Positions 16,045 through 25,341 are shown, numbered from the stretch's first letter. The stretch is DNA of 41,976 bases from Lachnoclostridium sp. UBA1308 (GCA_002307215.1 DBTU01000033.1:59016-100991); one strand, 5' to 3'. Program-made: numbers and translations. Notes: generated from the letters alone by a model not told the origin.

Positions 16045-16557
16045 TTATTTCATAAAATTATTACTGTTAAGCGCTTGATTTAATGCAATCTTCTCATCCT
16101 CTGATAGTTCAAGGAATGACTCGCCTTTAATAATCTCTTTCAAATATGTATAGCAGCCTTCTCGGCTACTATGTACTGAATTTAACACAATACCGGTATT
16201 GTTCTTATCTAACAGCGCTAAAACAAAACTGAGTTTTCCGCCCATCTCCCTAAACGCATCATATTTAACTACTCCAACTTTCTGAAACGTAATAAGTAGA
16301 TTGTCCTTAACTTTGTTCAGTTCATTACTAAGGTTCTCCGTATCAGTTTTTAGTTTATCAATTTCAGAAAACCGTAATAGTATCTGAGACTCAAGATTTT
16401 CTCCGGTAGCTCCTGCCATAAACTTTTTATGCTTTTTATTCATCTTATTCAGCTTTGCAATAAGTACAATAAGCATTATAAATACTAAGAGCGAAAAAGC
16501 GGTTAAACCAATACTAATATAAGCAAGATTATTGTTGATTGTATCAATAAAATTCAT
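16045..16557 (-). CDS. DUF4446 family membrane protein
   Basis: 170 residues. One N-terminal membrane helix (about 11-33, ISIGLTAFSLLVFIMLIVL), a basic stretch (NKMNKKHKKFM), a coiled-coil of about 60 residues, and a conserved globular tail (VVKYDAFREMGGKLSFVLALLD, NTGIVLNSVHSSREGCYTY). This matches my recollection of DUF4446, often found after parB in clostridia and of unknown function. ATG 16557 has GGAGGAAGAGG directly ahead; a longer frame to 16605 lacks a site and would overlap parB. Probably co-transcribed with parA-parB. A role at the membrane near the chromosome origin is speculation. Confidence 0.82.
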   Translation of the reverse strand: MNFIDTINNNLAYISIGLTAFSLLVFIMLIVLIAKLNKMNKKHKKFMAGATGENLESQILLRFSEIDKLKTDTENLSNELNKVKDNLLITFQKVGVVKYDAFREMGGKLSFVLALLDKNNTGIVLNSVHSSREGCYTYLKEIIKGESFLELSEDEKIALNQALNSNNFMK

Positions 16558-16601
16558 TTCCTCTTCCTCCATATGTATGTCTGCAAAATAAGCAACAATA
16601 C

Positions 16602-17483
16602 TCAACCAATTGTTTCAAATAATTCAATAATTCTCTCCAGTTCATCATTTGAATAATACTCTATTTCAATTGATCCCTTATTCGTATTCTTTTTATGTAT
16701 CAATACCTTTGTACCAACAATTTCTCTCATTTTATCTTCTAAATCACGATAAATCAATACCTCTTCTGTCGAAACCGCAATATCCTTTTTAGCTGGTTTA
16801 TCTTCGGATTCTTTTTTCACAAGTTTTTCTGTCTCACGAACATTTAACTTCTCATCAAATATTCTACATGCAAGATTATACTGTTTATCTTTATTTTCTA
16901 TTGCAAGTAACGCTCTTGCATGTCCATTGGAAATCATATCATCGATGAGCATCTGTTGTATTCTTTCGTCCAGTTTTAGGAGTCGCATAGAATTTGTTAC
17001 AGCTGCTCTGCTCTTCGATACCCTCTCTGCCACTTCATCTTGTTTCAACTGAAAATCCTGAATGAGTCTTTGATATGTTTGTGCTTCCTCGATTGGATTT
17101 AAATCCTCTCTCTGGATGTTCTCAATTAATGCTATTTCAACAACTTCCTGAGGACTATAATCCTTAATAATTGATGGCACCTCTTTAAGTCCAGCCATTC
17201 TGGCTGCACGCCATCTTCTCTCCCCTGCAATAATTTCATAATGTTTATCTTTCTTCTGCAAAATCAACGGTTGAATGACACCATATTGTTTTATGGAATC
17301 TGCTAACTCATGTAATGCATCTTCGTCGAATTTCTTTCTAGGTTGGGACTTGTTGGGTACAATATCACTGATGCGAATTAATGTTTCACGTGAAACATTA
17401 TCTTTCGAATCCGGAGCATTCTTTGTGATTTGTTCGGGTATCATAATATCCAATCCTTTTCCTAAGCCTTTTTTAACGGCCAT
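16602..17483 (-). CDS. parB: Chromosome partitioning protein ParB (Spo0J)
   Basis: 293 residues. CTP-dependent DNA clamp that loads at parS and spreads to organise the origin. Residues about 34-125 form the ParB/sulfiredoxin-like CTPase with GERRWRAARMAGL and ENIQREDLNPIEEA; a helix-turn-helix (QDEVAERVSKSRAAVTNSMRLLKL) follows near 145-170; the C terminus is a dimerisation domain ending in ELFETIG. A parS site lies inside the gene, encoding NVSRET at residues 29-34. AGGAGG is placed before the ATG. It starts 32 bases after parA and is cotranscribed with it. Confidence 0.97.
   Translation of the reverse strand: MAVKKGLGKGLDIMIPEQITKNAPDSKDNVSRETLIRISDIVPNKSQPRKKFDEDALHELADSIKQYGVIQPLILQKKDKHYEIIAGERRWRAARMAGLKEVPSIIKDYSPQEVVEIALIENIQREDLNPIEEAQTYQRLIQDFQLKQDEVAERVSKSRAAVTNSMRLLKLDERIQQMLIDDMISNGHARALLAIENKDKQYNLACRIFDEKLNVRETEKLVKKESEDKPAKKDIAVSTEEVLIYRDLEDKMREIVGTKVLIHKKNTNKGSIEIEYYSNDELERIIELFETIG
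17382..17397. promoter_or_regulatory. parS site inside parB
   Basis: TGTTTCACGTGAAACA, the perfect 16-bp palindromic Spo0J/ParB consensus. It is read in frame as part of NVSRET. Confidence 0.97.
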
Positions 17484-17515
17484 ATTGTTCTATCCTCCTA
17501 ACGTGATTACTTTTT

Positions 17516-18328
17516 TTAATTTCGATATTTTATTTCACTTATTTCATTTTTAGCAAAGGTCTCTTCCTCGTCATTTTGAATAACTTCCATCGCCAATTGA
17601 CGATACCCATCTGATCCGGCTGATTTTGGATCGTATAAATTGATGGGAAGTCCATGACTTGGTGCCTCAGCCAATCTGACATTACGTGGAATTATTGTCT
17701 TGTAAATGTTTTGTTTGAGATTATTCTTAACGTTTTCTACGACCTGTAATGAAAGATTTGTTCTTGCATCATACATCGTAAATACAACTCCCTCAATTTC
17801 AAGTCTTGGGTTTAGTCTCTGCTTCACTAAATTTATAGTATGTATTAATTGTGTTAATCCTTCTAATGCATAAAACTCACATTGAATTGGTACAAGAATT
17901 GTATCTGCAGTAGTCATTGCATTAACGGTCAATGTATTTAAGGATGGAGGACAATCAATTATAATAAAATCATATTCGTCACGTATCCTATCAATTTGCT
18001 TCTTCAAAATATATTCCCGGCCTTCAACACCTATTAATTCAATCTCTGCTCCCGCAAGATTTACATTAGACGGGAGAATATCCAGATTCTTAATTGGTGT
18101 ACTGATTTTGCATTCTTCAAGAGTACACTCACCAATTACCATTTGGTATATTGAATTTTTAATTTTACTTTTATCAATACCCAGACCACTAGAAGTGTTT
18201 CCTTGTGGATCTATATCAATTGTTAAAACCTTTCGGTTTTTCTCCGCTAAACATGCAGATAAATTGATAGCTGTAGTAGTCTTTCCTACACCACCTTTTT
18301 GATTAGCAATCGCTATTACTCTTGCCAT
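17516..18328 (-). CDS. parA: Chromosome partitioning ATPase ParA (Soj)
   Basis: 270 residues. Deviant Walker A ATPase that works with ParB in origin segregation and, as Soj in Bacillus, controls DnaA. Motif A is KGGVGKTT at 11-18, A' is IDIDPQGN near 40, and Walker B is DFIIIDCPPSLNTLT. The chromosomal type is shown by the lack of an N-terminal DNA-binding domain. ATG 18328 is supported by GGGGGAG just ahead and by the family N terminus MARVIAIANQKGG; the longer frame to 18358 is not. The gene precedes parB by 32 bases. Confidence 0.96.
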   Translation of the reverse strand: MARVIAIANQKGGVGKTTTAINLSACLAEKNRKVLTIDIDPQGNTSSGLGIDKSKIKNSIYQMVIGECTLEECKISTPIKNLDILPSNVNLAGAEIELIGVEGREYILKKQIDRIRDEYDFIIIDCPPSLNTLTVNAMTTADTILVPIQCEFYALEGLTQLIHTINLVKQRLNPRLEIEGVVFTMYDARTNLSLQVVENVKNNLKQNIYKTIIPRNVRLAEAPSHGLPINLYDPKSAGSDGYRQLAMEVIQNDEEETFAKNEISEIKYRN

Positions 18329-18377
18329 GTTTACTCCCCCTTCCCATATCAATATCAAATAGACTTATATAGGCACA

Positions 18378-18386
18378 ATTATAACA
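18378..18386 (-). promoter_or_regulatory. Extended -10 element for parA-parB
   Basis: Minus strand TGT-TATAAT is an extended -10 (TGn plus a perfect hexamer) about 50 bases before ATG 18328. The -35 region is poor. Confidence 0.5.
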
Positions 18387-18670
18387 TCTTTTTACTATGA
18401 TATCTATAGTCTTTTATAGATAATAAAGTAGTTTCTCCAGAAACTTATCAATAACCCTAAAACAGTACTATTAGTTATCGCGACTTAAGGTTAAACTATA
18501 AATGAAAACCCAATCCACTACCTAATCATAGTATATGCTATATGTAAATTTTAAAAAGCAAACTTAAAATACAAATTATTTGATTACAACCATTATAATA
18601 CGAGCCCTTACAAATAATTTTCTCTTGCTGATCTTATAGTACAAAATAGTAATTTTAGATAAAACAAAAA

Positions 18671-18696
18671 TAGAATGTTTCACGTGAAACATTCTA
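18671..18696. promoter_or_regulatory. parS palindrome that also has terminator form
   Basis: The perfect 16-bp parS consensus (18676-18691) is extended by TAGAA/TTCTA into a 26-bp perfect palindrome. On the minus strand it begins 18 bases after the stop of the NarL-type regulator and is followed by TTTTTGTTTT. As RNA it would form an 11-bp stem with a 4-base loop and a T-run, the layout of an intrinsic terminator. Confidence 0.9.
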
Positions 18697-18713
18697 TTAC
18701 AAGTCAATTTATC

Positions 18714-19370
18714 TTAAAACAATTCTACAAAGCTGTTTCTTATTGCGTATACTGCTGCTTGCGTACGATCAGAGACATTGATTTTTTTAAAGATATTAGA
18801 AACATGGTTCTTTACTGTTTTCTCACTAATGGCCAAGGTATATGCAATTTCCTTATTAAACAAACCTTCTGCAATTAATTTGAGAACTTCAATTTCTCTT
18901 TTTGTTAATATACAATTGTCTGATCCATCTAATGAACTGCTCTTTTCATTCATTTTTGATTTCAACAAAGGTGCTAATTCCGGTTGTATAAAAGTCTCAC
19001 CCCTAAACACAGAAAAAATTGCTTTCTTTAACACTGCGGAATCAGAATCCTTTAATACATAACCATTAACTCCTATTTCGACTGCTCTCATTAAATATTC
19101 CACTTCATTATGTATCGTTAAAATAAGAACCTTAACATTAATCTTTTTTTCCCTAAGATATTGCAATACCTGAAGTCCATTTAGGTTTGGCATGTTTATG
19201 TCAAGCAGCAGAACATCCGTTCTCTTTTCATCAAATAACTCCAGACATTGCTTACCATTATTAGCCTCAGCTACTACGATAATATCTCCATCCAATTCCA
19301 ACAACTGCTTTATGCCTTCTCTAACCATAGAATGGTCATCCGCAATCATTATTCTGATCGGTTTATTCAT
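18714..19370 (-). CDS. NarL/FixJ (DegU-like) response regulator
   Basis: 218 residues. Receiver domain with acidic residues Asp11/Asp12, phospho-acceptor Asp57 (LLLDINMPNLNG) and Lys near 107 (YVLKDSDS). The LuxR-type helix-turn-helix spans about 154-218 (LTKREIEVLKLIAEGLFNKEIAYTLAISEKTVKNH split between its scaffold and recognition helix). It overlaps the kinase gene by 4 bases, with GGAGG in the kinase's last codons, so the two are translationally coupled partners. Targets are unknown. The parS palindrome follows as a possible terminator. Confidence 0.92.
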   Translation of the reverse strand: MNKPIRIMIADDHSMVREGIKQLLELDGDIIVVAEANNGKQCLELFDEKRTDVLLLDINMPNLNGLQVLQYLREKKINVKVLILTIHNEVEYLMRAVEIGVNGYVLKDSDSAVLKKAIFSVFRGETFIQPELAPLLKSKMNEKSSSLDGSDNCILTKREIEVLKLIAEGLFNKEIAYTLAISEKTVKNHVSNIFKKINVSDRTQAAVYAIRNSFVELF

Positions 19371-20446
19371 TTAATTCCTCCTTCGTATAATGTTAAAGGA
19401 ACGGTTAAAAATACAGCTGTTCCTTTATTCTTTTCTGATTTTATATCCAAAGATCCAGATAATAATAAAATTCTCTCCTTCATAATGGATAATCCAAAAC
19501 TAGAAGATTGCTCCGATGATTTGATTTGATCTAAATAAAAACCTATGCCGTTATCCTTAATCGTAACGTTTATATTACTTTCAAGATAATTTATATCTAT
19601 TGTAACAAAGGTTGCATTTGCATGCTTAATAATATTATTACAAGCTTCTTGAATAATACGGAATATAGTCAATTTAATAACTGATAGAATCTCTTTAGGT
19701 TCTTCATTTGAAGTAACTTTAACCTGTATATTATTATAATTAATAATTCTATTAGCATAGCGCTGTATTGTAATTGTTAATCCCAAATCATCTAATGTCA
19801 TAGGTTTTAAATTATAAATGATACCCCTCATGTCATTGATTACCATTTTTAGGGTGTTTGACATGTTGCTTAACTCAAGCTTCGATCGAATTGTATCGAT
19901 ATCAATTAATTTAATACTTAATTCAGCTTTATGTACAAGGCTGGTTAGGTTTTGTACTGTGGTATCATGCAAATCCCTTGCAATACGTTGACGCTCAATC
20001 TCCTGAGCTTCCAGTATCCCTAACCCCTTGTCTGTAAGTTTTGGTATACTCTCAGATTCCTTTGAATCACTACTTTTATCAATGGAATCAATAAATTTGG
20101 CTGCAGATTTCAAACCCTTGATCTTACAATTCAACATGTTTTGGTTGTTTTCTAACTCAATTATCTTGCTTCTAATTTTCTCGATTTCAGTAATTAAGTC
20201 ATTCGTATCACTATTTTGATTGTTTTTTGGGTAAAACAGATTTTTATTGTTATCTTTCGTACGTTCTCGCTCTTTAAGCTCCTGGTCTTTCTCCTTAACA
20301 AGATTTTCTTGGGTCTTTAACTGCATTTTTACAGAAAACAATTGCTCTTCTAGGTCAACAGCTAAATCCCTAAGTAATAAACAAGATGTTTTTCTATCTT
20401 CAATATCATCCTTTGAATTATCTTTAATTGAATTGTTGTCATACAT
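19367..20446 (-). CDS. Cytoplasmic sensor histidine kinase, DegS-like (HisKA_3)
   Basis: 359 residues without membrane helices. Residues about 25-120 are a long charged coiled coil, interrupted by an Asn-rich segment (FYPKNNQNSDTND). The dimerisation and phospho-acceptor domain follows: EAQEIERQRIARDLHDTTVQNL with His160. The ATPase domain contains IIQEACNNIIKHANA, IKDNGIGF and FGLSIMKERI. DegS in Bacillus has the same coiled-coil sensor plus HisKA_3 layout and reads cytoplasmic or chromosome-segregation signals; a similar input here is inference. AAAGGATG precedes the ATG. Insertion of this pair between rsmG and parA is not part of the core Firmicute order. Confidence 0.9.
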   Translation of the reverse strand: MYDNNSIKDNSKDDIEDRKTSCLLLRDLAVDLEEQLFSVKMQLKTQENLVKEKDQELKERERTKDNNKNLFYPKNNQNSDTNDLITEIEKIRSKIIELENNQNMLNCKIKGLKSAAKFIDSIDKSSDSKESESIPKLTDKGLGILEAQEIERQRIARDLHDTTVQNLTSLVHKAELSIKLIDIDTIRSKLELSNMSNTLKMVINDMRGIIYNLKPMTLDDLGLTITIQRYANRIINYNNIQVKVTSNEEPKEILSVIKLTIFRIIQEACNNIIKHANATFVTIDINYLESNINVTIKDNGIGFYLDQIKSSEQSSSFGLSIMKERILLLSGSLDIKSEKNKGTAVFLTVPLTLYEGGIK

Positions 20447-20600
20447 AATATTTTACATCCTTTCTATGCTTCGGCAACAATATGTTATAAATAAAGAAAA
20501 CATATACTATATCATATAACATAATTCGATTTTTTTAAAGTATTATTTGCATAATTATTAAATATCTATGTTAAATATGTTAATACCTAATTACAATCAT

Positions 20601-21089
20601 CTATTTATTGTTGCAACAAGTCTTTCTATCGCTCATACGTATTAGCATTTTAATATCTGTATTTTCCATTTTGTTAACAGTATGAAATCCTATTCTCCGA
20701 AAAAATTCAACCGTATCCGGTAGTGTATCTACCCAAACCTCATCTATTCCTGCAGTAAAAGCTCTATTGATAAGCATTCTAACAGTAAAATCACCATATC
20801 CTTTTCTTCGGAATTGTTTTAACACGGCTATTCTTTCCAACTTGCAACTGGTTCCATTATAAACTATCCTTCCGGTTGCAACAGCTATATTTCTACTGGC
20901 TACATTTGGGTTACATATTACAGTTTCGTCAATTACTTGTTCATATACCAATACATGAATCGCTTGGCTATCCATATCATCAAATTCCTCGGTTTCCGAT
21001 AAGCCGATTCCTTCAACAAATACTTTTCTGCGTATCTCATATACTTCCTGTAGATTATCTCCATATGATAACAGTTTTCCTTGAACCAT
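20601..21089 (-). CDS. GNAT family N-acetyltransferase
   Basis: 162 residues. An acyl-CoA-dependent transferase of unknown substrate. Visible parts: YEIRRKVFVEGIGLSETEEFDDMD, typical of the ElaA/YjcF-like GNAT branch; the acetyl-CoA loop LERIAVLKQFRRKGYGDF; and IDEVWVDTLPDTVEFFRRIGF near the C-terminal strand. ATG 21089 fits the family start MVQGKLLSYGDNLQEVYEIRR; the frame could extend to a TTG at 21170 overlapping rsmG. The ribosome-binding sequence (GAAAGGA) is rather distant, so the start is uncertain. Follows rsmG closely and is probably read with it. Confidence 0.8.
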   Translation of the reverse strand: MVQGKLLSYGDNLQEVYEIRRKVFVEGIGLSETEEFDDMDSQAIHVLVYEQVIDETVICNPNVASRNIAVATGRIVYNGTSCKLERIAVLKQFRRKGYGDFTVRMLINRAFTAGIDEVWVDTLPDTVEFFRRIGFHTVNKMENTDIKMLIRMSDRKTCCNNK

Positions 21090-21166
21090 AGATATTAAGA
21101 TCCTTTCTGTCTTTTTTAAGAAGTCAAAAACTTCATAATTATTAACCCTATTACTTAACTTATAAA

Positions 21167-21898
21167 TCAAACTATTGGTTCTGTTAATACTTTACCAGCA
21201 TTTCTTGGATATTTCTTGGGAGTTGGTTTCTCTTTTCTTACTACAACCAAGGATCTCTGAATGTCTGTTCCCGGAAGCATAAAAGCTTCTATTTTTTCTA
21301 GTCTGGCTCCTAATTTTTGAAACGCACTACTTGCTTCCTTCATCTCAGCATCAATCTCACCAGACTTATATGAAATGAAAACCCCACCTTGTTTTACAAA
21401 GGGCAGACAAAGTTCTGATAAAGGTGACATCTTTGCTACAGCTCTAGAAACACATATATCATATTTTTCTCTATACTCAATTTGTTTTCCAAAATCCTCT
21501 GCTCGTCCATGAAGAGTTTTTATCTGCTTCAAGTCTAGAGCAGTAATTACTTCATTTAGAAATATTAAACGTTTATTTAACGAATCCAGCAATAGTATAT
21601 CCGTCTCAGGGTATACTATTTTTAACGGGATGCCGGGAAATCCGGCTCCTGTTCCCAGATCAAGTATCTTCATATTTATCGGTTGACAGACCTTAACTAA
21701 ACTTAAACTGTCAATGAAATGTTTGTTCACTATGTCTTTGAATTCAGTTATCGCTGTTAGATTCATTACTTTATTTTTCTTAATTAATAATTCATAATAG
21801 TCAATAAATTGTTGTTTTTGCAAATTTGTCAGTTCAATCTTAAGATTAGAAAGGCCTTCCTCTAATATATAAAATTCGGGATAATTGTTATATAACAT
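21167..21898 (-). CDS. rsmG: 16S rRNA (guanine-N7) methyltransferase RsmG (GidB)
   Basis: 243 residues. Methylates N7 of G527 (E. coli numbering) in 16S rRNA using S-adenosylmethionine. The SAM site ILDLGTGAGFPGIPLKIVYP, the motif VSRAVAKMSPLSELCLP and the late KQGGVFISYKSG are as expected. Starts at 21904 and 21898 share the GAGAGG ribosome-binding sequence; 21898 has better spacing. It follows mnmG, the conserved order near Firmicute origins. Loss of this gene gives low-level streptomycin resistance in other species. Confidence 0.95.
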   Translation of the reverse strand: MLYNNYPEFYILEEGLSNLKIELTNLQKQQFIDYYELLIKKNKVMNLTAITEFKDIVNKHFIDSLSLVKVCQPINMKILDLGTGAGFPGIPLKIVYPETDILLLDSLNKRLIFLNEVITALDLKQIKTLHGRAEDFGKQIEYREKYDICVSRAVAKMSPLSELCLPFVKQGGVFISYKSGEIDAEMKEASSAFQKLGARLEKIEAFMLPGTDIQRSLVVVRKEKPTPKKYPRNAGKVLTEPIV

Positions 21899-21990
21899 CT
21901 TCATTCGCCTCTCGATTTAACATTTTTTCATACTGCCCGTAAATATCATAATAAATTTCCAATCAACTTCAATATTATATTAACAAATAA

Positions 21991-23889
21991 TTACTTGTCT
22001 GATTCTTTATTAACACTATTGTACTGCATCAGATAGACCAATAGTACAGAAATATCCGCCGGTGATACTCCTGATATTCTAGAAGCCTGTCCAATAGAAA
22101 CCGGTCGAAATCTCTCAAGCTTTTGCTTTGCTTCAATTCTAAGACTAGTTATATCTAAATAGTTCATTTCCTCCGGAATATGTTTGTTTTCCAATTTTTT
22201 GAACTGTTCTACCTGTCTAAGCTGTCTACTAATGTATCCATCGTATTTAATATTAATATTTACTTGCTCTATCACATCCGCCGGTAATTCCGGACGACTT
22301 CTATCAATTGGCTTCAGCATCTCATAGTCAAGTTCCGGTCGCCGTATAAGCTCAGCAAGTGTTGCCGCCGTATTCAGTTCCGAACTGTTATATTGTGCTA
22401 ACAGCTCTTGAACCTCCTTGTTAGCACCAATATTTGTTTTTTCTAGTCGGATTATTTCATTATTAATACTTTCTTCCTTTATTAACAGTCTCTGGTATTG
22501 CTCCTCACCTATTAATCCTACTTGATAACCTCTTTTTATAAGTCTTATATCGGCATTATCTTGCCTTAGCAGTAATCTGTATTCTGCACGCGAGGTCATC
22601 ATTCGATATGGTTCATGGGTTTCCTTTGTTACAAGGTCATCAATCAATACACCTATATATGCTTCTGATCGGTCTAGTATCAACGGTTCTCTTTTTAAAA
22701 GCTTCATCGCAGCATTAATACCTGCAATTAATCCCTGCGCTGCAGCCTCTTCATATCCCGAACTACCGTTAAATTGTCCGCCTGAAAAAAGACATTCTAC
22801 CTGTTTAAATTCCAGCGAAGGTTTTAGCTGCATTGGATTAATACAGTCATATTCAATTGCATAGGCATTCCTTATTATTTTAGCATTTTCCAAACCGGGA
22901 ACTGATCGATACATCAGATACTGGACATCCTCCGGCATGGAACTTGACATTCCGGCGATATACATCTCATTGGTATATAATCCTTCCGGCTCAATAAACA
23001 CCTGATGTCTATCTTTATCAGCAAATCTTACAACCTTATCTTCAATAGATGGGCAGTATCTTGGTCCTGTTCCTTTAATATCTCCGGCATAGAGAGGTGA
23101 CCTGTCAATATTTGCTCGTATGATATCATGAGTCTCCTGTGTTGTATAGGTAAGCCAACAAGATACTTGCTCTTTCAATAAATTCTCTGCCTTTGTAGAA
23201 AATGAAAAAGGTACAACCTTTTCATCTCCGAATTGCTCCTCCATTTTGGAGTAATCGATTGATCTTCCGTCTATCCTTGCCGGGGTTCCCGTCTTAAAAC
23301 GATATATTTCAATGCCAAGGGTTTTCAGAGAATCTGTTAAATGAGTAGCAGCTTGTAATCCGTTAGGACCTGTATGATTGACTACCTCTCCATAAATGCA
23401 TCTTGCATTTAAATAGGTACCGGTACATAAAATTACTGCTCGGCATGGATATATTGCTCCCGAAAAAGTTTTTACACCTGTGATTTTATTATTCTCAGTT
23501 AAAAGTTCTGTGATTTCTGCCTGTTTTAAAGTCAAATTCAATGTGTTCTCAAGGACTTTCCGCATCGATCTGGAATACTCCTGTTTATCTGCTTGAGCGC
23601 GTAATGAATGTACTGCCGGGCCCTTTGATTTGTTTAACATTTTTGATTGTATATAGGTTTTGTCTATATTTTTTCCCATCTCTCCGCCAAGTGCATCAAT
23701 CTCTCTTACTAAATGCCCCTTTGAGGTACCTCCAACATTTGGGTTGCATGGCATCATTGCTATGCTGTCGACACTCACCGTAACTATAAGAGTATTTAAA
23801 GAAAGCCTGGCACATGCTAAAGCCGCTTCGCAGCCTGCATGTCCTGCTCCTACGACTACTACGTCATAATTCTCATAACTATATGACAT
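21991..23889 (-). CDS. mnmG: tRNA uridine-34 carboxymethylaminomethyl enzyme MnmG (GidA)
   Basis: 632 residues, full length. FAD-dependent partner of MnmE in forming cmnm5U at the wobble position of tRNAs for two-codon boxes. The FAD-binding VVVGAGHAGCEAALA is at residues 9-23; the family signatures GTGPRYCPSIEDKVVRF and AAAQGLIAGINAA are intact; the C-terminal MnmE/tRNA-binding region contains ISRQLRQVEQF and RPVSIGQASRISGVSPADIS. ATG 23889 is chosen because GGAGG precedes it; the frame could open four codons earlier at 23901. Follows mnmE by 44 bases. Confidence 0.97.
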   Translation of the reverse strand: MSYSYENYDVVVVGAGHAGCEAALACARLSLNTLIVTVSVDSIAMMPCNPNVGGTSKGHLVREIDALGGEMGKNIDKTYIQSKMLNKSKGPAVHSLRAQADKQEYSRSMRKVLENTLNLTLKQAEITELLTENNKITGVKTFSGAIYPCRAVILCTGTYLNARCIYGEVVNHTGPNGLQAATHLTDSLKTLGIEIYRFKTGTPARIDGRSIDYSKMEEQFGDEKVVPFSFSTKAENLLKEQVSCWLTYTTQETHDIIRANIDRSPLYAGDIKGTGPRYCPSIEDKVVRFADKDRHQVFIEPEGLYTNEMYIAGMSSSMPEDVQYLMYRSVPGLENAKIIRNAYAIEYDCINPMQLKPSLEFKQVECLFSGGQFNGSSGYEEAAAQGLIAGINAAMKLLKREPLILDRSEAYIGVLIDDLVTKETHEPYRMMTSRAEYRLLLRQDNADIRLIKRGYQVGLIGEEQYQRLLIKEESINNEIIRLEKTNIGANKEVQELLAQYNSSELNTAATLAELIRRPELDYEMLKPIDRSRPELPADVIEQVNINIKYDGYISRQLRQVEQFKKLENKHIPEEMNYLDITSLRIEAKQKLERFRPVSIGQASRISGVSPADISVLLVYLMQYNSVNKESDK

Positions 23890-23933
23890 ATGGTCCTCCA
23901 TTCTATCGCCATTGGCGTAACAAATTCGTTTGT

Positions 23934-25310
23934 TTACTTACCCGTACAGAATTCATTAAAAATCATATTTACAAGATCTTCTTCCACATTTTCACCTATA
24001 ATTTTCCCTAAGGACTCATAGGCACTCATGAGGTCTATTGAATAAAAATCCTCCGGCATATTATTATCTATACTCGTTTTTACAAGCTCCAGGCTTTTCA
24101 AGGCATCCATGAAGGCCTCCCTATGCCTGTCACTTGTAATATAAACCTCTTCATGAAGTGATAACTCTCCTCCAAAAAACATCTTCTTAACGGTTTCCGC
24201 TAATTCCTCTATTCCGGTGTTATCTTTTGCTGAAATACTAATTACCGGTTGTGTTGTTCTGGTTGTGATATCATCAATCATTACCCTCGAATCCAAGTCT
24301 GATTTATTTAAAAGTAGTATTGCTCTTTTATCCTTAATCATTTCAAATATAGCTTCATCATTTTCATCTATTTTTGTTGATGAGTCCAATACAAACACAA
24401 TCAGATCAGCTTCAACTGCAATCCGTAACGCTTTATCTACACCAAGCTTTTCTATAAAATCTACTGTATCGCGGATGCCTGCGGTATCTACTATATTTAA
24501 AATAATACCATTCAAATTTATCGTTTCCTCAACTGTATCCCTGGTTGTACCGGCTATTTCAGTAACTATCGCCCGCTCTTCTCCCACCAAGGCATTCAAA
24601 AGACTTGACTTACCGACATTCGGTTTTCCTATAATAACTGTTTTAAGACCCTCCTTCATGATTTTACCATTCTTCGAGTCTTTAATCAACTTCCCAATCT
24701 CATTGCATTCTTCCTCAATATTCTTAGCCAAATCTTCCTGAAATCCATCCAGACTGATATGCTCCGGATCGTCCAGAGCCGCTTCTATGAATGCAATGTC
24801 TCTAAGTATTCTTTTTCTAAGCTTAATTATGAGGCTATATATTTTACCTTGCAACTGATTTAATGAATTACTGAGCGCCAATTCATTCTTTGCATGAATA
24901 ATATCACATACTGCTTCTGCCTGAGAAAGATCTATTCGACCATTTAAAAATGCTCTCTTTGTAAACTCTCCGGGTTCTGCTATTCTGGCACCTTTTCTTA
25001 TGACGGTTTCCAAAATTCTTCTGGTTACAACTATCCCGCCATGACAATTGATTTCAATCGTATCTTCTCTCGTATAGGTTGCCGGAGCCCTCATGATGAC
25101 AACCATAACTTCATCAATCATTTTGTCTTCATCTACAATATAACCATAATGAATGGTATGGCTTCGCTCCTTCGACAAAATCTTCTTGCCTGACTTTGAC
25201 TGATATATGTCGTCAATTATTCGAAAGGCATCCATCCCGCTTACTCTAACAATGCTTATTCCTGAATTGCTAAGTCCGGTTGCAATTGCTGTGATGGTAT
25301 CTGTTATCAT
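23934..25310 (-). CDS. mnmE: tRNA modification GTPase MnmE (TrmE)
   Basis: 458 residues. GTPase working with MnmG on tRNA wobble uridine. The N-terminal tetrahydrofolate-binding domain (about 1-118) begins MITDTITAIATG; helical domains flank an inserted G domain with GKPNVGKSSL, GTTRDT, DTAG and NKSD; the C terminus carries the invariant Cys in NEFCTGK. ATG 25310 has a strong AAAGGAGG; the frame extends upstream to 25334 without support. A hairpin separates it from jag. Confidence 0.97.
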   Translation of the reverse strand: MITDTITAIATGLSNSGISIVRVSGMDAFRIIDDIYQSKSGKKILSKERSHTIHYGYIVDEDKMIDEVMVVIMRAPATYTREDTIEINCHGGIVVTRRILETVIRKGARIAEPGEFTKRAFLNGRIDLSQAEAVCDIIHAKNELALSNSLNQLQGKIYSLIIKLRKRILRDIAFIEAALDDPEHISLDGFQEDLAKNIEEECNEIGKLIKDSKNGKIMKEGLKTVIIGKPNVGKSSLLNALVGEERAIVTEIAGTTRDTVEETINLNGIILNIVDTAGIRDTVDFIEKLGVDKALRIAVEADLIVFVLDSSTKIDENDEAIFEMIKDKRAILLLNKSDLDSRVMIDDITTRTTQPVISISAKDNTGIEELAETVKKMFFGGELSLHEEVYITSDRHREAFMDALKSLELVKTSIDNNMPEDFYSIDLMSAYESLGKIIGENVEEDLVNMIFNEFCTGK

Positions 25311-25341
25311 GCCATACCTCCTTTCTGCTTTCATAGATAAA

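Larger units (their letters stand above)
18329..18713. other. Intergenic region upstream of parA
   Basis: No gene is supported in this stretch. It holds an extended -10 promoter for parA near 18378-18386 and the parS palindrome at 18671-18696. The remainder is AT-rich with short inverted repeats such as ATCTATA/TATAGAT around 18402-18422, to which I can give no role. Confidence 0.6.
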
